A stretch of 45,285 bases of DNA from Treponema sp. (GCA_016290335.1 JAEETM010000024.1:1-45285); one strand, 5' to 3'. Numbered from the stretch's first letter, positions 1-9,588 are shown. Program-made: numbers and translations. The notes: generated by a model from the letters alone, not told the origin.

Positions 1-989
1 GTTGCATCGTGGAGCTCAATAAGATAACCGATGTTTCTTTTTCCGGCTGTAAGAGTCTGCATTGAACAGATAGCTGTAATTCCATCATATTCTGCAATAA
101 ACTCACTTGTAGAACCGTTTATCCATTTATTAAGCCAGGAAACAATTTCGTTATTCAGACGGTGATCGCTTTTTGGAATTATAGAATCTATGGCAACCGT
201 TTTGAGCGAAGGATAAAGCTTGAGTGCAAAATCATTACAGCCCATATAACGTTTATTCTTATCAAAAGAAATACAGCCGTAACCGGACTTTTTCTCATAA
301 ATATTCAGTACATTTGCTGTCATATCATACATATTGGAACGTCTGAATATATAAATAAGAAGCCCCATATTAATAACGTTAGTAAAAGGCAGAATATCAA
401 TGGGAATATGAAGGATTCTGGTAAAGGCATAGCTTATAGTTGTAATTGTAAACATTATGATGATGAGGATGGCAGTCCTTACAGAAATCTTATAGTTTTT
501 ATATACAGCAAACATTGCAGCCGCTACAAAGTAAAGGTTGCTTCCAAAAACAAGAATCAACAGAAGAATATGGAGTGGTCCATATTTTTTTGCCATATAT
601 GTAACACCATGATACAAGCCATAGCCTATTTCGGAATAATATAAAGTAAAATTATTACACGTTGAAACAAAGAAAATAATTACAACACAGTAAGCAAATA
701 TCAAACGCTGTACCCATCTGTTGACCTTTATGCCGCAAAGCTCCGAAACAACCATTATCATAAAGAAATTGGCAATTATGCTTCCAAAATTGTAAAGCTG
801 GTTTGCTATGATAACGCCTTCCATTGTGTTTGCAAAACAGCCCATTGCATACGAATAGTTAGCTATAGCAATACTGGAAAAAAGAAAGACTTGTTTCTGG
901 CTGGCTTTTGGCATTCCTGTTTCATAGTGATAGGCGATTCCCAAAATGGGTAGAATTGCAACTGCCAGATAAAACCACTTCAATAACAT
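1..989 (-). CDS. 7TM/PAS sensor protein, partial (C-terminus beyond left edge)
   Basis: I translated this frame by hand from an ATG at 987-989; 329 residues are inside the window with no stop, so the C-terminal output domain is missing. The first ~215 residues are a run of hydrophobic helices starting MLLKWFYLAVAILPILG, matching in layout the seven-helix N-terminal region of some histidine kinases and GGDEF proteins (HisKA_7TM type). After about residue 225 the protein becomes soluble and looks like a PAS domain, ending near GYLIELHDAT, a usual PAS end. It is likely an inner-membrane sensor kinase or diguanylate cyclase; the output cannot be decided here. The start lies 8 bases after the TGA of the upstream gene, and GAGG overlapping that stop is a good ribosome site, so the two genes are probably translationally coupled. 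Confidence 0.75.
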   Translation of the reverse strand, partial: MLLKWFYLAVAILPILGIAYHYETGMPKASQKQVFLFSSIAIANYSYAMGCFANTMEGVIIANQLYNFGSIIANFFMIMVVSELCGIKVNRWVQRLIFAYCVVIIFFVSTCNNFTLYYSEIGYGLYHGVTYMAKKYGPLHILLLILVFGSNLYFVAAAMFAVYKNYKISVRTAILIIIMFTITTISYAFTRILHIPIDILPFTNVINMGLLIYIFRRSNMYDMTANVLNIYEKKSGYGCISFDKNKRYMGCNDFALKLYPSLKTVAIDSIIPKSDHRLNNEIVSWLNKWINGSTSEFIAEYDGITAICSMQTLTAGKRNIGYLIELHDA

Positions 990-997
990 AAAAAACC

Positions 998-2671
998 TCA
1001 CTTTCCAGTACCAATAACGGAATTGACAAGGGCTTTAAAAGATTGATCCTGCTGAACACCTTCATAGGACAACCCTTCCGCAATTGAAAAAACTCCACCG
1101 ACTTCAATTATTGTAGAAACTGAATCTTCCTCAAGTTCAACAGCATCCTGCTGGTTTTCATTAAACCTTGTTAAGGAAAAGCAGGATTCTGAATCTACGG
1201 GGAGAGGTTCATCTATACTTTTATCATCCAATTCTTTATTCTCTAAACTTTTTTCATCTAATACAAACTCAAGCTTTACCGGAACAAATGTAAAATCAGA
1301 GTTCATCAACCTAAGCTCGTGAATGTATTCTGTTCCAATGCTTAAATCTTCAGCAAAAATGTTTTCTACATTTGCAAAATTATCATTCAGGGAACTTATA
1401 AAAGTAAGGTTGCTGTCTGCCGAATAAACCGGCTTATCCTGCAGATTTACAAGCAGTTCCGGATACGGATCTTTATAATCAATTTCTTCGAGCTCTTCAA
1501 TTTCTTCAACATCGTCAGCATCTTCGATTTCTTCAATGTCATCTGCGTCGTCACAAAGCTCGCTCAGTTCTTCTAATTCGTCTTCTTCCAAGCCTTCAAA
1601 CTCTTTCTGCTCTTCAGGACCATTTTCAACTAATTCTTCAAGTTCATCACCATCAATAGAGTCGGTTTCGCCTTCTAATAATTCTTCCTCGACTAATTCT
1701 TCAAGCTCTTCATTGTCAACCGGTTCGCTTTCATACTCAACTAATTCTTCAAGCTCTTCAAGATTTTCGTCGGCTTCTTCCAGCTGCTCTACTACGTTAA
1801 AGTTTGATTTGTCAGTGCTTTCGTCAAAATCATCTATTTCTTCAAGTTCACCAATTACTTCAAGCGGATTGATAAACTCCGGTTCTTCAAGTTCTTCCAG
1901 CTCTTCAAAATCATCTGGTTCTTCAAGTTCTTCAACATCATCAATCTCTTTGCTATCGTCGATTTTTTGATTTTCAGTCTGATTTTCAACAGAATCATCA
2001 GGGATTGAATATGCTACGATTTTATTTTCATCATTTTCGTCGGCTACATCGAGTACTTCCAGATTATCTTCATCATCTTCGCCGGATAATTCGTCAAGAT
2101 ATTCTTCGTTTTCAAATGAATCTGTTTTATTTGAAGCGGCTTTTTTCGAGCGGAACAGAGTTTCCAGTTCTTTCCAGCTTGATTCTACCGAGGATTCAAT
2201 AAAGTTCAGGCTTTTTTTATTTGTCTTGCCGTATTTTAGTTTTAATTCATCGAGCAGGAGCTTTTTCCGCTGCGTAAGACTGTCATTAAGCTGTTCCGGA
2301 GAGATTATGTCGATATTTCCAAGATATTCGTTTTTTACTTCCTGCCTTGTGGTTTCAATCACCCTTGTTATTTCAGAGCTTTCTGCAGAATAGTCTTTTT
2401 TTATACCAAACAAAAGATAAAAAATAATAAAGAAAATAGAAAATAATGCTACAAATACGAATCCCAGAATGATATAAGCGGCTACTAGTGGTGTACTTTC
2501 AATAAGGATTGCAGGAAGTCCAAAAAGAATAGCAAGAAAGATATCGGGCATAGAAGCATAACGAATTAATAAAAATATGGTGACAAAAATTGCAATTGTG
2601 AGGATAATACTGAATGCAATTCTTTTACTTTTGCTCATACTCCCTGTTTTCCTTACACAACTATTATCCAT
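998..2671 (-). CDS. Membrane protein with long acidic Glu/Asp repeat region
   Basis: I do not recognise a family. The 557-residue protein begins with a short basic stretch, then two or three membrane helices (about residues 20-85), followed by a soluble region that is mostly Glu, Asp and Leu. From about residue 225 to 410 it consists of degenerate repeats of the type LEELEE and EELVE, likely helical or disordered. The last ~110 residues are less biased. An alternative start is the second Met (MSKSKR, residue 12). It is the first gene of a two-gene unit with the 7TM sensor, so a scaffold or signalling accessory role at the inner membrane is possible but unproven. The acidic codons create a long Ser-rich reading frame on the opposite strand, which is an artefact. 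Confidence 0.8.
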   Translation of the reverse strand: MDNSCVRKTGSMSKSKRIAFSIILTIAIFVTIFLLIRYASMPDIFLAILFGLPAILIESTPLVAAYIILGFVFVALFSIFFIIFYLLFGIKKDYSAESSEITRVIETTRQEVKNEYLGNIDIISPEQLNDSLTQRKKLLLDELKLKYGKTNKKSLNFIESSVESSWKELETLFRSKKAASNKTDSFENEEYLDELSGEDDEDNLEVLDVADENDENKIVAYSIPDDSVENQTENQKIDDSKEIDDVEELEEPDDFEELEELEEPEFINPLEVIGELEEIDDFDESTDKSNFNVVEQLEEADENLEELEELVEYESEPVDNEELEELVEEELLEGETDSIDGDELEELVENGPEEQKEFEGLEEDELEELSELCDDADDIEEIEDADDVEEIEELEEIDYKDPYPELLVNLQDKPVYSADSNLTFISSLNDNFANVENIFAEDLSIGTEYIHELRLMNSDFTFVPVKLEFVLDEKSLENKELDDKSIDEPLPVDSESCFSLTRFNENQQDAVELEEDSVSTIIEVGGVFSIAEGLSYEGVQQDQSFKALVNSVIGTGK

Positions 2672-2736
2672 TTAAAACGGAAAAAAATCCACCTTATTTT
2701 AAAAAAAATGTACCTTCCACCAACTAATGGGCAACT

Positions 2737-2751
2737 AATGGGGACAACCTT
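2737..2751 (+). repeat. GGGGACA-family dispersed motif, intergenic
   Basis: Exact AATGGGGACAACCTT, between divergent genes. It is preceded by a partial copy: CAACTAATGGG occurs twice in tandem here. It lies about 45 bases before the hflX start. Confidence 0.85.
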
Positions 2752-2793
2752 ACATTAAACTTGCAGATTATGCGTTCATAAGTTATAGTTTTA

Positions 2794-4035
2794 GTGATGA
2801 TTGAAATTGAAAAAGAAAACGAAACAAAGCTCAGGGCACTGCTTATTGGTGAACCTGGCAATGATTTACAGGAATTGAAAGGTCTCGCACTTACCCTGGG
2901 GTTAGATGTTATTCAAAGGCTTACCCTTACCAGAATGGAAGTCCACCCACAATATGGAATGGGAACAGGAAAAGCTAAGGAAATTGCAACTCTTGCTAAG
3001 GAAATTGAGGCAGACTGCATCATCTTTGACTTTAATCTTGACCCGAGAAAGCAGCGCAACTGGGAAGAATTGAGCGGGATCTCCTGCTTTGACCGACAGG
3101 AAGTTATTATAAAGATATTCGCACAGCGGGCAAAAACAAAAGAAGCCGTACTCCAGGTAGAGCTTGCAAGGTTGTCTTATTCTTTACCGCGGCTTGCGCA
3201 CCTGAATAAGGATTATTCAAGACAGCGGGGCGGTTCCCTCAGCAACAGAGGTTCGGGCGAAACGGAGCTTGAGCTTAATCAGAGACGAATCCGTGAAAGA
3301 ATAACGCAGACAAAACGTGAGCTTGCAGAAATTGAGCTGAACAGGCAGACTCAGAAAAAGCAGAGGACAAAAATACCTTCCTGTGCGCTTGTTGGATATA
3401 CGAATGCAGGAAAATCAAGTCTTTTGAATGCACTTACAGGTGCAGATGCCTTTGTAGAAAACGAACTCTTTGCAACTCTTGACCCGCTTACACGCCAGCT
3501 GCCGCTCAACGACAGCCCGGGTGTACTCATAACAGATACAGTCGGCTTTATCAGCAATCTTCCTCACCATCTTATTGATGCGTTTAAGTCTACCCTGGAA
3601 GAAGCTGTTACCGCCGATTTACTTCTACTGATTCTGGATTGCTCTGATGAAAATGTAATGGAACAGTACAAAACAGTTTGTGATGTTCTTGAAGATATTG
3701 GTGCAACTCATAATCCGCGGCTTATCTGCCTTAATAAAACAGACAAGCTTGAAGACAATACAGTGCTTACAGGACTGCGCCGTTCTTTCCCTGATGCCTT
3801 GTGTATAAGTGCAAGAGAAGAAAAAGGCTTTGACGAGCTTAAAGATAAGATTTTTGAGCTTTTATATGGTGAAACGGGTGATTATATTTTCCCAATCAGT
3901 CAGACAGCACTTATAAATGAACTGAGAAAAGCAGGCTGCATTCAGGCTGAAGAATGGCTTGAAGACGGAGTTCACATTACGGCAAGAACTACAGGAAGGC
4001 TTGCGGCACTTTCGGCACCTTTTATTATACATTAA
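2794..4035 (+). CDS. hflX: GTPase HflX
   Basis: Ribosome-associated GTPase that splits or rescues stalled 70S ribosomes, acting in the cytoplasm. The 413-residue length fits the family. The N-terminal HflX domain carries the glycine-rich nucleotide-binding segment (YGMGTGKAKEI, and later QRGGSLSNRGSGETELE), followed by a coiled-coil-like linker (RRIRERITQTKREL) and a GTPase domain with G1 GYTNAGKSS, G3 DTVGF and G4 NKTDK. The start can be GTG at 2794 or ATG at 2797, which are adjacent; no clear ribosome site is visible for either. The downstream FliL-like gene begins 18 bases after the stop, so the two are probably co-transcribed. Confidence 0.95.
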   Translation: MMIEIEKENETKLRALLIGEPGNDLQELKGLALTLGLDVIQRLTLTRMEVHPQYGMGTGKAKEIATLAKEIEADCIIFDFNLDPRKQRNWEELSGISCFDRQEVIIKIFAQRAKTKEAVLQVELARLSYSLPRLAHLNKDYSRQRGGSLSNRGSGETELELNQRRIRERITQTKRELAEIELNRQTQKKQRTKIPSCALVGYTNAGKSSLLNALTGADAFVENELFATLDPLTRQLPLNDSPGVLITDTVGFISNLPHHLIDAFKSTLEEAVTADLLLLILDCSDENVMEQYKTVCDVLEDIGATHNPRLICLNKTDKLEDNTVLTGLRRSFPDALCISAREEKGFDELKDKIFELLYGETGDYIFPISQTALINELRKAGCIQAEEWLEDGVHITARTTGRLAALSAPFIIH

Positions 4036-4053
4036 GGCCAAGGACTGGATAAA

Positions 4054-4575
4054 ATGAAGCTTTCGCTGAACAAGATTCTTATATGCATCATCATTTTTTT
4101 ATTCATTGTGATTCTGGGAGTGACGATTGGCGGTTTTATAAGCAGAAAAGCCTCTCCCGGAAAAAATCTGCGCACAGTTGATCCTGAACCAACGGTAAAG
4201 GAGCTTGAATCTCTGAATAAACGCTCAGACACAAAGATTGCGGCCTATACAGGAATTGGAAGAATCAGGACGGTGACTGCTGCGGAAGATAACGGCAGCA
4301 AAGGAGCTGATGTTGACGGCTCGGCAACTCCGATTGTAATTACCCCATGGTTTTCGTATGAAGAAAGCAATTTTGAACTGTACGAAGAGCTTTCCAGAAA
4401 AAGGATTTTGATAACGGGAATTATATCCAAGTATTTTTCGGAGAGAACGGAAAAAGAGCTTCTTTTTACTTCCGAGGAAAAAATAAAAGCTGACCTGCTA
4501 AACGAAATTAACAGTCAGCTTTCACTTGGAAAAATACAAAATATATATTTTTCTGATTATATTTTCTTAAAGTAA
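4054..4575 (+). CDS. FliL-like membrane protein
   Basis: 173 residues with a short cytoplasmic N-terminus, one membrane helix (about residues 8-30, ILICIIIFLFIVILGVTIGG) and a periplasmic domain. The C-terminal third has the FliL signature layout: an ISKYFSERTEKELL segment, then KIKADLLNEINSQLSLGKIQNIYFSDYIF, close to the family pattern ending in vyFtdFvi. FliL binds the flagellar stator and basal body. This gene sits beside hflX and not in a flagellar operon, so it is probably a paralogue with an unknown partner. AAGGAC lies about 11 bases before the ATG. The stop is 13 bases from the convergent end of thyX. Confidence 0.75.
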   Translation: MKLSLNKILICIIIFLFIVILGVTIGGFISRKASPGKNLRTVDPEPTVKELESLNKRSDTKIAAYTGIGRIRTVTAAEDNGSKGADVDGSATPIVITPWFSYEESNFELYEELSRKRILITGIISKYFSERTEKELLFTSEEKIKADLLNEINSQLSLGKIQNIYFSDYIFLK

Positions 4576-4588
4576 CTTACAAAGCAAC

Positions 4589-5425
4589 TTACAGCTGCAC
4601 ACCGGTTTTGATTTTCTCGTTGAAGCGTTCCAGTTTTTTGCCTTCAAGAGGATTTGGTTCGCCTGCGAGGATTTTGCGGAGAGCATCCATTTCTTCGCCG
4701 CTGAAGTTTACGCCTTCGTTCTGGTGGTTCATAAAGGAAGCAGTTGCCATTGGAGCTACTTTTTTACAAATCTCAAGAATTGCTTCGGCATAAACACGGA
4801 TTTCGTACTGAGCGTGACTGTCAAGACGGAGCTTGAGAAAGTGGAAAAGATTATGTAAATCCATTTCCCAGTAGAACTCTGTATAAAGTGACAAAGGAAG
4901 ATTGATTCGTGCAATTTCCCGTGCAAGTCCTTCATCTATAAGCTCACTGTAATTTTCGTAAGCATTTTCCTGACCTTTTTTCAAAGAATCAATGATTTCT
5001 TCTGCCTTTGCCTTATCAAAAGCTTCGTTTGCCCTTCCCTGCTTGTTGTCTGTGCTCTGAGGTGCAACCTTATCGGCCTCCGGTACATAGAACTCATCCT
5101 TCATAATTGAATAACGGCCGGAAACCTCGTTCATACGGCCTGTGCGGTGTCTTACCCACTGGCGGGCTACGAAAATCGGCATTTTAAGATGGAAGGTCAT
5201 TACAACCTGTTCAAAAGGAGATGTGTGCTGATGGCGGAGAAGATAATCAATCAAGGCACCATCCTGGCTCACTGTTTTTGTTCCTTCTCCATAGGAAACA
5301 CGGGCGGACTGAACAATTCGCTGGTCGCCGCCGAAATAATCTACTAATCTGACAAAACCTTTGTCTAATACCGGATATTCTTTGTCTAGGATTGCTTCTG
5401 CTTCTGGTACAACGCAATGAGCCAT
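4589..5425 (-). CDS. thyX: Flavin-dependent thymidylate synthase ThyX
   Basis: Makes dTMP from dUMP with FAD and methylene-tetrahydrofolate, leaving tetrahydrofolate. The 278-residue protein has the ThyX motif RHRTGRMNEVSGRYS near residues 92-106, the flavin-site segment HQHTSPFEQ and the C-terminal LRLDSHAQYEIRVYA region that carries substrate-binding Arg residues. No thyA-type gene is visible in the window. GAGGTG five bases before the ATG sets the start. It appears to be a single-gene unit, convergent with the FliL-like gene. Confidence 0.97.
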   Translation of the reverse strand: MAHCVVPEAEAILDKEYPVLDKGFVRLVDYFGGDQRIVQSARVSYGEGTKTVSQDGALIDYLLRHQHTSPFEQVVMTFHLKMPIFVARQWVRHRTGRMNEVSGRYSIMKDEFYVPEADKVAPQSTDNKQGRANEAFDKAKAEEIIDSLKKGQENAYENYSELIDEGLAREIARINLPLSLYTEFYWEMDLHNLFHFLKLRLDSHAQYEIRVYAEAILEICKKVAPMATASFMNHQNEGVNFSGEEMDALRKILAGEPNPLEGKKLERFNEKIKTGVQL

Positions 5426-5522
5426 AAATCACCTCGAAAAAATAAAAATGCAAGAGTATAATAACATCTATAGGAAGAATTTGCAAAGGATAAAGTGGAA
5501 GAAACAATCTATTTTCTTTTGC

Positions 5523-6194
5523 CTATTCTTTCTGTTCTTCGGAAGAAGAAGAATCGGAAGAAGAGGAGTCAGCAGAAGAATCTGTCTCAGGAGCCGATTC
5601 GGTCGTAGTGGCTTCCTCGTCATCTACTACTGTCACATCATCTTTGGTGGCAACGGTGGTGCGGCGGGCAATTCCAACTTCTACTAAAATGAGGACAGCG
5701 CCGACGATGATGCCGATAACGCCCAAGGCTTTTACGATTGTGAGACCAACAGCTCCAACAGGGATGATGAAAAGAAGGATTGCGATGAGGACGCAGATTA
5801 TGCCTTCGGTGAGGTTTTTCTTAAAATCTTCAGGGTTTTCTGATTTATATTTGATGCCTGAATAAATGCCGGCTGCAGCAAAAAGGATGAGGTAAACACC
5901 AAGTACAATAGAAATGATTTTCCAGATTGAAGCAACTGTTTTTACGAGTGCAAACGGAGAAATAACGGCAATCAATCCGATTACGATGCTCACGATTGAT
6001 TTTATGAGAATCATCTTTTTTGCCTGCGGTACTGTACAGTTTTTATAGGTGTAGAACAAATTGTAGCCACCGATAACAACTGCTGTAAGGCCAACGAGGA
6101 CAACGACTGCATTTATGCATGCGCCGGGATTGATAATCATAAGAAGACCGATAACGGCAAGGATTCCGCCAAGAACGATGTTTTTTGTTTTCAT
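5523..6194 (-). CDS. DUF308 (HdeD-like) multi-pass membrane protein
   Basis: 223 residues with six hydrophobic helices in the first ~170 residues, starting MKTKNIVLGGILAVIGLLMI with an early NPG turn, the pattern of the DUF308/HdeD family. The C-terminal ~45 residues are a hydrophilic tail rich in Asp, Glu, Thr and Ser ending SSSSDSSSSEEQKE, which is not part of the core family. The function is unknown; HdeD in Escherichia coli is linked to acid stress, but nothing here confirms that. GGAGGA six bases before the ATG supports the start. An AT-rich upstream region with a TATAAT-like box suggests its own promoter. Confidence 0.8.
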   Translation of the reverse strand: MKTKNIVLGGILAVIGLLMIINPGACINAVVVLVGLTAVVIGGYNLFYTYKNCTVPQAKKMILIKSIVSIVIGLIAVISPFALVKTVASIWKIISIVLGVYLILFAAAGIYSGIKYKSENPEDFKKNLTEGIICVLIAILLFIIPVGAVGLTIVKALGVIGIIVGAVLILVEVGIARRTTVATKDDVTVVDDEEATTTESAPETDSSADSSSSDSSSSEEQKE

Positions 6195-6298
6195 ATATTC
6201 CTCCGTGATGAAAATATTATACTATACTATTTCTATAAATATAATAAAAAAAAGAGATTTGGTGAAAAAAAAATGGAGTTGCGTTGCAGCAAGTCTGT

Positions 6299-8920
6299 CT
6301 AGTTTATTTCATCTAATAATTTCATTACCTGCTGCTGGTCGACGGATTTGATGGCTTTTTTGATTTCGGTGAACTTAGGGGCGTAAGCGGCCGGGATGGA
6401 ATAATTTGATAATTCACCTATAATCATGTCGGCACTGTCAAAATCGAAGGCAGAAACTACTTCTTTTAAGGCAGATACAGCTTCCTGGAACTCTGAAAGT
6501 GACATTTCCGGTAGCTGAGGATTTGAAGCGGCCTGATTTTGTGAACCGGCATTTGGTCTGAAAGTAAACTCTTCAAAAAGAGGTGCAAGCTTTGACCTGT
6601 AAGCACGGTACTGTTCAAGAAGAGACGGTGTTTTTTCTTTTATTTCGGCTATACCTTCCTGAGCACCAGATTTTGCTTTATCGCCGGCGGCTTCAAGAGA
6701 AGCAGCAAGAGAAGAAAGCTCTCCTGCACCAATAAGACGGGCGGAACTTTTTAGGGCATGAACAAGAACTGTATAATTTGTCCAGTCTTCAACAGCAGCA
6801 AAACCTTCTATATCATTAGATTTTTCTTCGATTGCATCATAGAAATTGCGGGCAGCATCCATATAGATTTCGGCTCCGCTGCAATTACGCAGACCTTCCG
6901 TAATATTTACACCAAACTTTGTTTCAAAAAGCTTAGAAACTGCATCTGCATCATTTGGGGACAGGCCTGTACTTCCAGCCGCAGCACCACCATTAGCTGC
7001 TTTTCCATCACCCTGTGCAGGCTCATGCTTTACAAAGCCTTCATCACCTTCCTTCAAAACCTTTTCGGCAGGAAGCATTTGAGAAAGAATAGATTCAAGC
7101 TTTAAGCCATCAACAGGCTTGGAAAGATAACCGTCAAAACCAACAGACAGATACATTTCCTTTGCACCGGAAAGGGCATTTGCCGTAAGTGCAATACAGA
7201 TTGAATGCTGATTTGCACTTGTTTCATCTGCACGCAGGATTTTTATCATTTCAACACCGTCCATTTTCGGCATACGGTGGTCAACAAAAAGCATATCGTA
7301 TTTTTTGTCGTGAGCCATTTCAAGGGCTTCCATACCGCTGTTAGCCTTATCAATCTGGATGCGGGTAGAATGCAGAAGTCCGCAGAAAACTGTAATATTC
7401 ATTGGCGTATCATCAATAACCAAAATCTGAGCTTCCGGTGCCTGGAAGCTTTCGTGATATTCACCGCCAGCCTGTTCGAGAGCGCGCAGCTTCATTACGT
7501 CATAATCGCCCATTGGTTCCCAATCCACAACCTTCTGCTCAACGGTAAATGAAAAATCGGAGCCTTCGCCGTATACACTCTTAACATCAAGCTGGGTACC
7601 CATAGCAGCAAGAAGGCTTTTTACAATGCTCATTCCAAGACCGGTTCCTTCAATAGTTCGGTTGCGGTTTTCTTCTATGCGCTCAAAAGGAGAGAAAAGC
7701 TTTTTCAAATCTTCTTCTTTAATACCAATACCTGTATCGAGTACCTGAAGCTTAAGCTTTATGCGTTCATCATCAATCTTTTCAAAGGTGATGTTCATTG
7801 TGACAGTACCCTGTTCGGTATACTTAACAGCATTTGTAAGAAGATTAAGAACACACTGTTTGATTCGGGTTTCATCACCAAAAAGACAGTGAGGAACAGT
7901 CGGATCTACATTCATCTTAAGCTCAAGACCTTTCTTTTCTGCACGGGAAGCAATCATATTTACCAGATCGTTTACGGTTGAGCTTAAATCATATTCAAAA
8001 GGAAGAATCTCCATTTTTCCGGCTTCGATTTTTGAAAAGTCGAGAATATCATTTACTATAGAAAGAAGTGATTTACCGGAGCTCTGGATTTCGCGTGCAT
8101 AGTTTTTAATTTCCTGTTCATGGGAGCCGCGCAGAATCATTTCATCAAGACCAAGAACTGCATTTATTGGAGTACGGATTTCGTGACTCATGTTGCTTAA
8201 GAAGGTTGATTTTGCTTCGTTTGCAGCATTGATTGCGTGAATGTCACGGTTTAAGTTGGCAAAAAGCTTGTTAAAGGTTACAGCAAGCGCATCGAGCTCG
8301 TTATTTTCATCAGAAACTTCAAGCATTGTATCAAGCTGAGCGCTAGTAATCTTTTCGGCAGTCTTTGTCATTTTTACAATAGGACTCAACGTGCGTTTTG
8401 CAATAAAAAATGATGCAAGATAAGAAATTATAAGCAGCGGTATAAAAGAAAGAAGAATCAATTCTGCATAGTAATAATACTTATTCTGACTGTCCTCCTT
8501 ATCCATTGCCATTGAAATCTGAACGATGTAGGCTTTACCATCAGCATTAACCCGTTGTGTTTTATAAAGAATCTTCAAATCACCGTCGGTATAAAAGTTT
8601 TCTTTAACATATTTTACAGGCTTTGCTTCATGCTGCGGCAGAATTGGAATAAACGGGTCGTTTGTACCATAGATTTCCTGAGTATTTTCTTCATAAACTG
8701 TATAAGTTATGTAATATGGCAGTTCACCTTCGGCAAGATAAAGGGAATCTCCTGTTTCTACGGCTGTTTTTATTATATTCAGGGCATTATTAATCTCATT
8801 ATTCTGACTGCGCCTTGCACTCCAGTTTATCATCGTCAAAAGGAAAAAAGAAAGACAAAGAACCATAAGTGCAATTACAAAAAAGAATCGCCATGCAATT
8901 TTGCGTGCAAGTGTTTTCAT
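6299..8920 (-). CDS. Hybrid sensor histidine kinase with receiver and Hpt domains
   Basis: 873 residues. Order: N-terminal membrane helix (about 9-31), periplasmic sensor, second helix (about 150-172), HAMP (about 173-225), HisKA with phosphoacceptor His246 in SNMSHEIRTP, HATPase (N box near NLLTNAVKY, G boxes DTGIGI and GTGLGMS), receiver domain with Asp547 in LFVDHRMP, a low-complexity linker, then an Hpt domain with His721 in LVHALKSSARL and a C-terminal helical tail. This is the complete His-Asp-His part of a phosphorelay on one chain; the final receiver may be the two-receiver protein encoded divergently at 9589. GAGGT precedes the ATG. The linker between receiver and Hpt contains one GGGGACA-family copy (6952-6968), read as GLSPN. 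Confidence 0.95.
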   Translation of the reverse strand: MKTLARKIAWRFFFVIALMVLCLSFFLLTMINWSARRSQNNEINNALNIIKTAVETGDSLYLAEGELPYYITYTVYEENTQEIYGTNDPFIPILPQHEAKPVKYVKENFYTDGDLKILYKTQRVNADGKAYIVQISMAMDKEDSQNKYYYYAELILLSFIPLLIISYLASFFIAKRTLSPIVKMTKTAEKITSAQLDTMLEVSDENNELDALAVTFNKLFANLNRDIHAINAANEAKSTFLSNMSHEIRTPINAVLGLDEMILRGSHEQEIKNYAREIQSSGKSLLSIVNDILDFSKIEAGKMEILPFEYDLSSTVNDLVNMIASRAEKKGLELKMNVDPTVPHCLFGDETRIKQCVLNLLTNAVKYTEQGTVTMNITFEKIDDERIKLKLQVLDTGIGIKEEDLKKLFSPFERIEENRNRTIEGTGLGMSIVKSLLAAMGTQLDVKSVYGEGSDFSFTVEQKVVDWEPMGDYDVMKLRALEQAGGEYHESFQAPEAQILVIDDTPMNITVFCGLLHSTRIQIDKANSGMEALEMAHDKKYDMLFVDHRMPKMDGVEMIKILRADETSANQHSICIALTANALSGAKEMYLSVGFDGYLSKPVDGLKLESILSQMLPAEKVLKEGDEGFVKHEPAQGDGKAANGGAAAGSTGLSPNDADAVSKLFETKFGVNITEGLRNCSGAEIYMDAARNFYDAIEEKSNDIEGFAAVEDWTNYTVLVHALKSSARLIGAGELSSLAASLEAAGDKAKSGAQEGIAEIKEKTPSLLEQYRAYRSKLAPLFEEFTFRPNAGSQNQAASNPQLPEMSLSEFQEAVSALKEVVSAFDFDSADMIIGELSNYSIPAAYAPKFTEIKKAIKSVDQQQVMKLLDEIN
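6952..6968 (+). repeat. GGGGACA-family motif inside kinase linker
   Basis: CATTTGGGGACAGGCCT, read on the minus strand as part of STGLSPN. It lies in the variable linker between receiver and Hpt domains, where extra residues should be tolerated. Confidence 0.6.
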
Positions 8921-8954
8921 GCGGACCTCGTAATTTTTTTATGTGATTTTGAAT

Positions 8955-9386
8955 TTATCTTAACACGTAATGCTTTACATCTTCGGGAATCAGCTCTTTG
9001 AATTCCGAAGTTTCGAGTGTCTGATTGTCGAAAGAGAGGATTTTGTTTAGTGCCAGAACAGATTGTGTACCGGAAGGAACTGCGGCTGTAATTGCAACAA
9101 TTTTACCTGTTTTGTTGAATTTAATTTCTGTATCTTTGTTAAGCGGCTTTCCATTCAGAACAATATTTTCTGCTACAAAGCTTTGCGGATTTATTGGCAT
9201 GGAAAAACCAAGTACAATCTTTCCTTCTTTTGTAGAGATGAATACAACCTCAAAGGTAGAGGAATCGGTAGACATCCTTTTTCCATGATATGATTGAGAA
9301 TCACCAGAAGAAATTGTTTCCTGGGCAGTAAGAATAGAACAAAGGCTCATGAGTAGTACTATAAAAACGATTTTCAGCTTATTCAT
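8955..9386 (-). CDS. Small secreted protein upstream of hybrid kinase
   Basis: I do not recognise a family. The start is set by a near-perfect GGAGGT five bases before an ATG at 9384-9386; an upstream in-frame start at 9440 would add 18 residues but lacks a ribosome site and overlaps the promoter. The 143-residue product has a clear signal peptide (MNKLKIVFIVLLMSLCSILTAQ, cleavage likely near TAQ-E). The mature part looks beta-rich, with VVFISTKEGKIVLGFSMPIN and a SMPINPQ segment like bacterial Ig-like repeats with two Pro/Asn turns. The hybrid kinase starts 34 bases after its stop, so both are probably one operon; a role as periplasmic ligand or partner for the kinase sensor is an inference. 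Confidence 0.75.
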   Translation of the reverse strand: MNKLKIVFIVLLMSLCSILTAQETISSGDSQSYHGKRMSTDSSTFEVVFISTKEGKIVLGFSMPINPQSFVAENIVLNGKPLNKDTEIKFNKTGKIVAITAAVPSGTQSVLALNKILSFDNQTLETSEFKELIPEDVKHYVLR

Positions 9387-9410
9387 AACGCACCTCCCTA
9401 TTCTCCTGAT

Positions 9411-9440
9411 ATTATATACCATATAAAAACAATTGTCCAA
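9411..9440 (-). promoter_or_regulatory. Promoter for secreted protein/hybrid kinase operon
   Basis: On the minus strand: -35 TTGGAC (9435-9440), 18-base spacer, -10 TATAAT (9411-9416), followed closely by the GGAGGT ribosome site of the gene at 9386. Confidence 0.55.
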
Positions 9441-9527
9441 AATCTTTTATGGTTTTTGTCTTAAATATAAAAAAAACAGGAGGTATTTTTGGTTACAGGC
9501 TGATTAAAATTGTTGGTAAAATGAAAA

Positions 9528-9557
9528 TTGTACTATATAATATAATTGGAATATAAT
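9528..9557 (+). promoter_or_regulatory. Promoter for response regulator operon
   Basis: -35 TTGTAC (9528-9533), 18-base spacer, -10 TATAAT (9552-9557), about 31 bases before the ATG at 9589. It is divergent from the kinase operon promoter. Confidence 0.5.
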
Positions 9558-9588
9558 GAGAGTTGAGTCATAGAGGAGTTTATTTCTT

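Noticed and set aside
162..644. Plus-strand open frame of 160 codons
   Set aside because: The minus strand carries a continuous 7TM/PAS frame through the whole stretch with a good ribosome site; the plus frame has no family-like features.
1536..1970. Ser-rich plus-strand open frame
   Set aside because: It is the antisense of the Glu/Asp repeats of the acidic membrane protein; Ser-Ser runs arise from those codons.
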